Shown one piece after another: positions 23,123-33,091 of a stretch of 64,000 nucleotides of DNA (positions are counted from its first letter, which is position 1; every line of letters begins with the position of its first letter). Source of the stretch: Pogostemon cablin (lineage: Eukaryota; Streptophyta; Magnoliopsida; Lamiales; Lamiaceae). Location: NCBI GenBank assembly GCA_023678885.1, contig CM042955.1, forward strand, positions 23,881,835 through 23,945,834. Reading direction: 5' to 3'. The notes under the pieces were generated by a model. That model saw only the letters and a program-made list of their open reading frames with translations, made no database searches and had not been told where the DNA came from. The translations under genes and the position numbers were made by a program.

Positions 23123-25259
23123 CAAATCAAACCACAGGAGTCGTGTATAATTCACCAAGATCAAGTACAACACATATCACACATGCAACTTTATTAAATC
23201 AAACAAGTATTAATTGCTTCATATATATCACTCATGTAAAACCAATCCAATCACACACCATTCGGAGTACTAAGTAATCTAGCTCACAAGATAAGTATTT
23301 ACTCTCTTTCACTCAAGTGCGTGAGACACTATATAGGCTAATATAAACACTCATATCAATCCATATTCACGCGTAACCATAAGCTTGGCAAAGGTCTCAA
23401 AAATCAACTTATAATCAACTCTTCACTAGGATCACAAAGGACTTGTTTTTGGGTTGTAATGTTGGCTCTTTGGAAAAAAGTAGGAAAATTTAGGTAAAGT
23501 GACTTAAGACACTAGTAGAGAGTTACCTTGGAGGTTCTCGATTTCTTCTTCTTACTGCAATATCTCCTCCAACTTCTCCTCTTCATTTCATGGATTTTCC
23601 TTCTTTTTCGTGCAACAACATCATCTCTTTAGACAATTCGGGTACCAGTTTTAGGCACCACCCTTCTTCTCATGTATAGACCATCAGCTGCTAAGCTTCA
23701 TGCACCATGTATAAAAACCATCGGGGTACCAGTTCGGGCACTACCCCTAAACAAGATTTAACCATATTCTTTTCATCCAACCATATTCTATCTTCCTTTT
23801 TCTTCTTTCAACACTTACTCACCTCAACTCTCTCTACCAATGAATAGGTTAATCAAGCTCAAGTAAAGGTTTATAAGGTTATTTACTTTAGCTACCAAAG
23901 AAAAGGCTTTAACGGCTCAACAGGAAATCCAAAGGTTAATAAGATCATTAGGAAGGACAAAATTTAGCTAAGTAGCTTAATCACAAAATAACGGCCTAAG
24001 ATCATGTCCTAGCAATTTATCAATCATAAGTCTCACACAAGACTCCAAGCCAAGTTCTAGAATACGTTCATATGAATGATCCTCTCAAGAATAAAAAAAT
24101 CATGATCAAGCATGATTATCAAGGCTCAAATCCTCACATAGGTAAATAGAATCCTAAGTACTCCTCGTAGCACATAATTAAGATCAATTCCACAAGAACT
24201 CCACATACTTATCAAATTAAACATGCTCACTTTAATAGAAATTAACACATGAACATATGAATGCACATAAACATTAAGCTTATACCCAATCAATCATACA
24301 AGCTTCTATCCATCGCCCAACTCATGCATCATAGAAGGATGAGATTAAGAACACACATTCCTGGCTTGGTTCGACCTTGATTCAGTCTGTGGAAGAGGTC
24401 GAATCAACTTCATCGTAGTCGAATTATCATTCTGAACACCTTCTCATTCGGTTCGACTTGGGTTCGACCTGCTGACCAGGTCGAACCATTCTTGTTTTGA
24501 TCGAACCACCCTACTGTAAGTTTCATATCACCGGTTCGACCTAGGTTCAACCTGTTGAACAGGTCGAACCAAGAACGTCGTGTTCGAATCACACTTCTAG
24601 AATTCTGCTATCACTGGTTCGACCTTGGTTCGACCTGTTGATCTGGTCGAACCATCTCGCATGAGGTCGAACCACCTCTCTGGACAACTTTTGCACCACA
24701 GTTCAACTTCCTCAGCTGGGTTTGACCTCCTGGCACTGGTCGAACCTAACCTGGCTTTGGTCGAACCACCCTTCTAAGCTTCAAAACTGAGTGATCTTCA
24801 ATCCCTACACACTTCAAACTTCAATACGAATCATTAGGTACCAACTAGAGCACAACTTCATCAAAAATTGTTCCACAAAATATTATTCATGAGTAACTCC
24901 GTAAAAGAAAACACAACCAAAACTCACTAAATATTAGGCAAGTTGTAAAAAATCGTCATATCAAAATCGATTAAAATTTTAAATATGGCGCAAAAACCAA
25001 CTCCCCTAACAAACATCACAAAGAAAAGATTATACTATCGGTGCTTATCAAGGTAAGTACATCACACCCCCCCAAACTTAGTATAAACTATCATTGAAAC
25101 TAAGTTTGCAAAGAGATGTAATTGCCGATAAGTAAGCACGTCAAATATAAAAATTTCTTACTCACATGAATGAAATAAAACAATAAAACAGGAGGGAAAA
25201 CCCCCAACAGGCGCTCATGTTTAACGTCGTAGAGTCACGATGGAATACCACTCAGAAGA
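23123..25259 (-). other. Long non-coding 3' region of element C
   Basis: No gene is seen. It contains the shared 3' block at about 23413-23505, two copies of the GGGTAC-CAGTT-GGCACTACCC motif at about 23641-23663 and 23724-23747, a hairpin array at 24365-24785, and an internal polypurine tract with dyad at about 25067-25108. Just after the gag-pro stop is the short conserved sequence GACGTTAAAC (sense) that also follows the coding region in 1, B and D. Confidence 0.75.
24365..24785 (-). repeat. GGTTCGACC hairpin array in the 3' non-coding region of C
   Basis: About 15 full or slightly mutated nonamers in both orientations, arranged as in the gag array, but outside any recognised ORF of C. 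Element 1 has no such array at the corresponding place. It looks like a copy of the gag-type array moved into the 3' region, or the remnant of a longer reading frame. Confidence 0.85.
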
Positions 25260-26231
25260 CTACTTGATCAGAGGATGATCATGTCGCATCCTCACCTTCC
25301 AATACTTTCTCCCCCTCTTATCATCCCCACTTACCACCTTACCATTCTTATGCACCATACGATCAGTAGAATCTCCTTTCTCAAACTTTATCTTCTCATT
25401 CCTGTCAATCTTCCACTCAATTTTGGAATAACTCCTATCTCCATCAAGATCAAAGTCAGGATAAGAATGAGAATAAGGACTTTCAAATTTGTCGGTATCC
25501 GGTGGTAAGTTAGGAGGCTTCAAGTAGGCATCATCTTCTCTTCCTTTGTCTACAGTCAGCACGGCACCTTTCTCGCTCACAAAAATATGATCATTAGAAT
25601 TACCTTCATCCCATGGCCGTGTAGACTCCTCCGGGTCAATCTTCCTTTTAAATTTCAAATCACCTGATGGATCTTTTTCATTGTCACCAAGATAAGCATA
25701 CGTCAAGTGTTCCGGTAACGGTTTCAACTTCTCTTTCTTTTCTTCCATCGGAGTGCTCTCTCTCTCCAACGGCAAGTACTTCATAGACCCTTTCGCTTCT
25801 TCAGCCTTAGCTTTCTCCAATGCATACCTAGCATCACCCAAAGCAAATAAGTTCTCAAGATAATGAATACAATCCTCATTAGAAAGTCCGTCAAGCTCCG
25901 TAGTGGAATAAGTTGGAGACTCCATCAAACATGTCTCAAGAGGATCCTTAGATAGGATCAGAGACGTATCCTCCTTCACAATCTCCTCCACCACGTCAAT
26001 ACTATGACACTGCGACTCCATGGGCAGATTCATTGCTTTGTCCAAGTTGAAAAGAACTTCTTCTTTGTCCATCCGCAATCTAAGCTCTCCTTTTTGAACA
26101 TCAATCATAGCTCCAGCAGTAGCAAGGAAAGGTCTCCCCAAGATTAAAGGGATATTATACTTGTCTTCTTCCATCTCTAGCACAAGAAAGTCCACAGGAA
26201 AGACTAGCTTTTCCACTTTGACGAGAACGTC
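25260..26231 (-). pseudogene. gag-pro: Protease end and C-terminal tail of element C gag-pro
   Basis: Continues the reading frame broken by element D. It starts inside the retropepsin-like domain (KLVFPVDFLVLEMEED, LILGRPFLATAGAMIDV), runs through a linker (LEKAKAEEAKGSMKYLPLE) to GDNEKDP, the point where RT begins in A and D. It then switches to a tail containing KRKIDPEES, DDAYLKPPNLP and a terminal RKYWKVRMRHDHPLIK. There is no stop in this half. The switch marks the internal deletion that removed RT, RNase H and integrase. Confidence 0.9.
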
Positions 26232-28014
26232 TGTTTACCTATTTTTGTAGCACTCACGAGCAAGAATACTCGATCGTTATAGTTGTATATCCCAAGAAAA
26301 ATTATCAATCCACAAAGGAGTTATGTTCGGACTAGCAAAATACGTGAGCTCATGTTCATGTCGTTTTTGTAAAGATGATCGGGGGGTTTTGAGATGATTA
26401 ACAACTAAAGCAAGGAGCAAGTAAGTAAGAATAGCAAATAAGAGAAATGACAAGTAAAGAAAATGGGTGCTAAAGTTCAAGTATGGAAAAACATGGGATT
26501 AGAAACATCCAAGCACACTCGATTCATATTATCATGCAAAAGGAATCCAACTTAATTGATGTAGACTAAGGGTGATCACGATTGTATCCTAAGCTCCCTT
26601 TCGGGTTACAAAGGTTGTTGATCCATTTTAGACTCCCAAAAGCACTTAAGATCAAAGCCCAACATTAACCCCTTCCATCTAGGTACTAGTTAGATTAAAC
26701 TCTCCCTTTTTGTGTACTAAGGCCAACGAATGGATTGGTTCCCCTCATTGAATTCAAATATCCTTTCGGTCAAACCCAAACGCAATGTCTATTCATGCCT
26801 TCCTAATACTATAGAGGGTCGTTTCCGTCTCACTCCAAGCAATACATACATGAACATCATGATAGCATTTAATTACCACAAATAATTCATTGATCAACAA
26901 TCCATTAAACCAATAAACATTCATGAATAACAAACCATGCCATCACAACATCAAGACAATTAAACTCCATGAATAGAAATCAACATCAATTAAACCAAAA
27001 ACCAATTTAATCCACATGACAATATAAATCTAATATGCTCTTCATGCTCCTAATCCCACTAGAGGGATTAGCCTATCATGATAAAAGTAACAAAACAAAT
27101 AAATGATTCATTACAAATATCCATAGTCTAAATCCAAAAGAAAATCAAGAGAGATGTAAATCTTCCCCAACAATTTCTTGTAGGAGATCTTCAATACTCA
27201 TGGATCTTCTTCTCTAGCTCTTGATTTCTTGAGATCTCTCACACCCAATGGAAGGGATGAAGTTTTGATGAAGAATTAATGGAGATGATGGACATGGATC
27301 AAGATGGATGAAGGTGGATGAAGATGATGGTGGAAAATAGAAGAAATGGTGTGTGATGTGTGTGTAGATGATGGGAATTTCGGATCTCCTGCCAATTGTT
27401 GAATAAAGGGGTATTTATACCCCTATGGAGGCTTCTAGAAGGATCTGGAAATTTCTGCAGGAACATACACGGCACGAGTCGTGCTCTGCAACACGGCCAC
27501 GAGGTGGCCGTTTTGTGTCTTCTGATGTTGCCGTGTTGTTGTCTCCTTACAGGGCCGTGTTACGCAACACGGCTCGTGTGCTGCAACACGAGTCGTGTGT
27601 TGTAACACGGGCACAGGGTGGTCGTGTTGGCTCTTCTGATGTCGACACACGGCCACTTCTTACAGGGCCGTGTTGATGACACAGCTCATGCTTCCAACTA
27701 GACTCGTGCAACTGGACACGACCTTAAGTTGCCCATGTTGAATGACTAGGTGTCGCCGTACGGCCAACTCTTACAGGGCCGTGTTGGCTACACGGCCCGT
27801 GTTGGTGCTGGCTCCTGCATTTCTTCACTGTTTTGGCTCGTTCTCCCTCGTTTCAACTCCGAATTGAGATCCGCTTTTTCCTACATCTTCCTTATCATGT
27901 TTAGCATCCAATAAAAACACAAAACACAACCAAATAACACATAAAATATGGATAAAATCATACGAAAATATATATAAAAAGACACTAAAATATAGGTGAA
28001 AATAGCTCTAATCA
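26232..28014 (-). repeat. 3' LTR of element D
   Basis: From TGTTTACCTATTTTTG to CTCTAATCA. Same length as its partner, with point differences only. Confidence 0.96.
27412..27820 (-). promoter_or_regulatory. U3 promoter of element D with palindrome array
   Basis: A TATA box (sense GTATAAATA, 27420-27412) lies just downstream of a cluster of dyads built on ACACGGC/GCCGTGT and CACGA-TCGTG. Examples are GCACGAGTCGTGC at 27472-27484, 7-bp arms CGGCCAC/GTGGCCG at 27494-27510, and ACACGAGTCGTGT at 27586-27598. The partner LTR has the same array at about 37255-37600. Confidence 0.72.
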
Positions 28015-28052
28015 ACCCCCCAAACTTAAGGTGTTGCTCGTCCCCGAGCAAC
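28015..28052 (-). other. Polypurine tract and stem-loop of element D
   Basis: In sense CTTAAGTTTGGGGGGT abuts the LTR. The stem-loop (28033-28052) has perfect 8-bp arms GTTGCTCG and CGAGCAAC around a GGGA loop, the best-formed version in the window. Confidence 0.88.
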
Positions 28053-30143
28053 GAAAATGACAAATCAAAAGGAGAAATTTTCACCTAGAAAAAGACTCAA
28101 CGAACATAAGCAATAACACATCATTAGCAATAATAACAACAAACTATGCTAAGTCATCCTACAACATTAAAATCATGACATGAGAAATTAACAAGTTCAA
28201 TCAAAAGAGAATAAAGTGTAATATAGTTCCTTTTAAGTCCAAGTCTCACAATGGATATCGATGTCTCTCAACACTCTTTTGAAATAGGGTAAATCACACT
28301 CATTAATCAATTGGCTCGACTCGCTATAAACTTGCTCGCGGACTATATTCACAAACCACCAAAGTTTCAATTAATGATCAAAAAGGTCTTTAATTAGGAT
28401 GTAATGATAGGCTCTTTGGTATGGTAGGAAGTATATGGATAAGAGTGACTAATCATGTGTAAGTAATCAAAGAGATGGCCAATTTCCTCAACTTCTTCAC
28501 TTTCTTTTCTTCCTTTCTTATCTTTACAATCTCAAGCACTATTCATTAACTTTCCTTGGATTGAGCTTCTTTTGATGCATGCTTCCTTTCTTTGAATTTT
28601 GTTTACTTGAGCATTTTGATGTTGATTTGCTCCTTTCTTACTTTGAGGTTGCATGTCCATTTCTTACTTTTGCTCGTTTCATCTTTTTTCTTGCTTGTTT
28701 ACCATTCCCTTTTCTTCTTTTGCTAATCAATCAATCATTTCTAGCTACCATCTCCTCATTCACCCACACAAAGGTATATATAAGCTTGAATGGGTAATTA
28801 AGGCTTGTAATGTGCTAAATTCACAAGAAATAGGCTTATAGGCTCAAAATGGTTAACTAATGATGATGTTCATGGTAGGGAACATATATGGAAATGACTA
28901 TAATAACAAGGATGACCTTAGATCATTTCACTAATCTCCACTAATCGGGCTCGTTCCTATAGTCCTTGAGCTTGAGCAAGTTCTAACTTATCAAACACAA
29001 CCGATCCACTCATGAAGAAATACCATGTATGCATGGTTGAGGCTCAAATGCTCACAAGCTTGTGCTCGGACCTTAAGGAACTTATTACACCACATTCATC
29101 TCAAAATTGAACAAGTTAAGTAAAACATGTCACAATTTGAAAGTGTAGAGATTCTTAATCATAATTTGTCATCACTTATCACCACAACATATCATCACTC
29201 ACGTTCAAAAATGACTCACGACATCCCTAAAAAAACCACCAAACACCCCAAGACAAGAATGAAAATACACACAACATACAAATAAAGACTCAACAAACAA
29301 GACACAACAAAAACACAAAACAAGCAAAAACACAAAATACCATCATCCATAAGAAAATTAAGCACACATTCATCCCAACCTTTATTGAAAATGAAATCCT
29401 AATATACGAAAGTAAACCTCCCACAAACATAACAAATGAAGTATCATGCTAGTCACAACAATCCAAATCAAACTAAATTCATTTCAATTAGTAAAATGAT
29501 AAGGTATAGAGTACTCCCTCGATAGGCATTTGGTAAGGAAAGCGTTAGCTCCAAGCTCCATCATGCTTCCAATACCTCTCATTCATGCTCAAACACTCAA
29601 CAAACACCATTATTTAAACAATTTCATTATAAATATGGACTATCATGCACTTCAACACCACCAATCATGCCAAAATCAAACCAAACTCATGAGAAAATTT
29701 TTAAAATTTGTCCAATTTTACAAGAATCATACTCAAGTGGTGAGTCACACCACACACTCTCCCCCCAAACTTAAATCGAAACAAGAGTTGAGACTTAAGT
29801 TTGCAAAAAGTGGTGAGACTTACCCTTGTAGTTTCCATTGATGATCTTCTTGTTGAGAAGTAACCGCATCCACACGACTCAAGCTATGTCCACAACGCAC
29901 TAGCACCCCCCAAACTTAACTCGAGACAAGAGTCACGAATTAAGTTTGCAACAAATGGTGAAACATGTCAACTTGAATCCATGAAGCATTTCTCTTTTCT
30001 TCAATGTGCATTTTTCTCCATGAGCACAATCAACCTACAAGGCCAAAACAAACAAGCAACAAAAACAAAGCAATAAAGATAGTGATGGGGTGCCTTCCAT
30101 CGAGCGCTAAGTTTAACGTCTTCAAGCTAGACGAATTTTGAGA
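28053..30143 (-). other. Non-coding 3' region of element D
   Basis: No envelope-like ORF is seen between integrase and the 3' LTR. The shared block (plus strand ATGATAGGCTCTTTGG) lies at about 28376-28460. Two internal polypurine tracts with dyads lie at 29761-29803 and about 29904-29949, about 145 bp apart. The GTGCCTGAAACTGG motif of the gag-only copies is not found here. Near 30100-30113 is the conserved GACGTTAAAC sequence. Confidence 0.7.
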
Positions 30144-31169
30144 TCATCTTTCAAATAAAGTATCCACTAAGAGGGTCTCCCTTTGTGATGGATCCACATA
30201 GTGCTTCACACGATGACCATTGACCAAGAACTCTCCCCCGTTCTCATCCTTAACCTTTTGAGCTCCCCCATCAAGTACTTCCTTTACCACATAAGGTCCT
30301 CTCCATTTGGACTTCAACTTGCCCAGAAAAAGTCTTAGTCGAGAATTGAATACCAACACCTTTTCATTCTTTTCAAAGCTCTTCTTCCTCAAACGAGCAT
30401 CATGCCACCTCTTGGTTTTCTCCTTAAAAATTCTTGAGTTTTCATAAGCATTTTCTCTAAATTCCTCAAGCTCATTCAATTGTAAGAATCTTACCTTCTT
30501 CGAAGCTTTCATGTCGAAATTCAACTTCTTAATGGCCCAATAAGCTTTATGCTCTAACTCCACGGGAAGATGGCAAGACTTGCCATAGACAATTTGAAAA
30601 GGAGACATACCAAGAGTGGTCTTGAATGCGGTTCGAAAGGCCCACAATGCATCATCAAGTTTATTTGACCAATCCTTTCTACTCACACTCACTGTTTTCT
30701 CCAAGACTTGTTTGATTTGTCGATTAGAAATTTCAGCTTGACCATTCGTTTGAGGGTGATACGGAGTAGACACTCGATACTTCACTCCATAAGTCTTGAG
30801 AATGTTCTCCATGAGTTTATTTATGAAGTGACTACCTCCATCACTTACCAACACTCTAGGTACTCCAAATCTTGTGAAGATATGCTTCTTTAGAAACCCC
30901 ATGACCACTCTAGCATCACTTGTTCTTGAAGGTATGGCCTCAACCCATTTCGATACATAGTCGACCGCCAATAGGATGTATAGGAATCCATTAGATTGAG
31001 GAAATTGTCCCATGAAATCAATGCCCCACACATCAAATATCTCCACTTCTTGAAAGCTCTTAAGGGGCATTTCATCCCACTTGGAGATTCCTCCCATCCT
31101 TTGACACCGATCACAACCCTCTACAAATTTCTTACAACTCTTGAACAAAAATGGCTAATACAACCCCGA
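30144..31169 (-). pseudogene. Integrase of element D (interrupted)
   Basis: Zinc-binding region: the histidine part (SPSGGHFGAQKT) lies at the end of the upstream reading frame and the cysteine part is CDRCQRMGG near 31095. The catalytic core shows the expected acidic residues in WGIDFMG, VSDGGSHF and NGQAEISN. The C-terminal part (KLKSKWRGPYVVKEVL...VNGHRVKHYVDP) is a typical plant gypsy integrase end without a chromodomain. Stops at 31170-31172 and 31155-31157 lie within the zinc-binding region; the rest is open to 30144. Product role in the family: insertion of the DNA copy into the genome. Confidence 0.88.
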
Positions 31170-33091
31170 TTATAAGACTTTTGCAGCGGTCTTTTGAGCT
31201 CCAAAATGGCCTCCACTAGGTGAAGAGTGACAAAACTCCAACACACTATTCCATTCTTCCTTGGGCACACATCTTCGCACAAGAGAATCATTACACATCT
31301 TGTACAAGAATGGATCATCCCACAAGTAACTTTTAACATCATGAAAGAACTTCTTGGATTGATACTTATTAAACTCATAAGGCCTCCTTCCACTAGCAAA
31401 GTAATTCACATAGTCCGCATACCACGGGCTTCCTCCTTGCTCCACTAAAGCCTCAATTTGATAGCAATCACACTCCAAGATTTCTTCATCGGGAAAAACC
31501 TCCTTGATTAACTCATAAGTACTTTCACAATGCTCCCTCGACTCTAACCTTGAAAGATGGTCGGCTATCACATTCTCCGTGCCCTTCTTATCTCTTACTT
31601 CAATATCAAATTCTTGAAGAAGTAGTACCCATCTTATCACCCTTGGCTTTGCATCCTTCTTTGCCATGAGATACTTGATAGCGGCATGGTCGGTGTATAC
31701 AATAGTTTTTGTTCCTACCAAATAAGGACGAAACTTATCAAATGCGTATACTACCGCCAAGAACTCTTTTTCGGTAGTCGTGTAGTTCCTTTGAGCCGCA
31801 TCAAATGTCTTGCTTGCATAGTAAATGGCTCGGAATTTTTTCTCTCTTAGTTGCCCTAAAACCACTCCAAGAGCTACATCACTTGCATCACACATCAATA
31901 TAAATGGCTCCTTCCAATCGGGGGTGATCAAGATGGGTGATGAAATCAAAGCTTCCTTTAGCACCTGAAAAGCATTTAAACAATTATCATCAAACTTAAA
32001 TGACACATCTTTTTCAAGGAGATGAGATAGAGGTTTAGAAAATGAAGAAAATCCTTGATGAATCTACGATAGAACCCGGCATGACCAAGGAACGATCGTA
32101 CTCCCTTCTCATTTGTTGGCGGTGGAAGCTTCTCTATAGCAACAACTTTGGCTCGGTCAACTTGCAATCCCTTTGAAGAGATGTGATTTCCAAGTACAAT
32201 GCCATCATTTACCATGAAGTGGCACTTCTCCCAATTCAACACTAAATTAGTGTCTTGACATCGCTTCAAAACAATAGCAAGATTAGACAAACAATTATCA
32301 AAAGAAGAACCAAACACCGAAAAGTCATCCATGAACACTTCCATTATATTCTCAATTAATCCTTCAAAGATTGCCATCATACACCTTTGAAAGGTGGCCG
32401 GTGCATTACAAAGTCCAAATGGCAATCTTTGAAAAGCAAATATTCCATAAGGACAAGTGAAAGTGGTCTTTTCTTGGTCTTCGGGTGCTATGAGAATTTG
32501 GTTATACCCGGAATACCCATCAAGAAAGCAATAAAACTCATACCCGGCCAACCTATCCAACATTTGATCCAAGAAAGGTAAGGGGAAGTGATCTTTACGT
32601 GTGTTTTCATTAAGTTTTCTATAATCAACACACACACGCCACCCCGTCACTGTCCTAGTGGCTATGGTCTCATTTTTCTCGGTCTTCACTATAGTCATAC
32701 CCCCTTTTTTAGATACTACATGCAACGGGCTCACATAAGGGCTATCACTAATAGGAAAGATCATATCCGAATCTAACCACTTAAGAACCTCTTTTTTTAC
32801 CACTTCTTGCATGATAGGATTAAGTCTTCTTTGGTTTTGAACACAAGCTTTCCCTTCATCCTCAAGCCTTATCTTATGCATGCAAATTGTTGGACTAATT
32901 CCCTTCAAATCATCAATACACCAACCAATAGCCGACTTATGCTCTTTAAGGACATTAAGCAATTTATCAAGTTGACTAGAGGTTAGAGATGATGATACAA
33001 TTACCGGATATGTCTCATTTTCACCAAGGTAGGCATAAACAAGATGATCGGGTAGAGGCTTCAACTCCACCTTCTTTTCCTTTTTCTCTTC
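31170..33091 (-). pseudogene. Reverse transcriptase and RNase H of element D (frameshifted)
   Basis: RT begins with VELKPLPDHLVYAYLGENE, continues through SDSPYVSPLHVVSKKGG and LPFGLCNAPATFQRCMMAIF, and has the catalytic FMDDF near 32310-32341. The frame is lost near 32036-32050, after RRFIKDF, and RNase H continues in another frame with LMCDASDVALGVVLGQ, ASKTFDAAQRNYTTTEKE, YTDHAAIKYLM and ADHLSRLE. It is in the same frame as gag-pro, separated only by a TAA at 33092-33094. Confidence 0.9.

Noticed and set aside
28053..30143. Envelope-like ORF expected in some Athila elements
   Set aside because: No frame longer than about 100 codons with membrane segments or a signal peptide in sense orientation was found.
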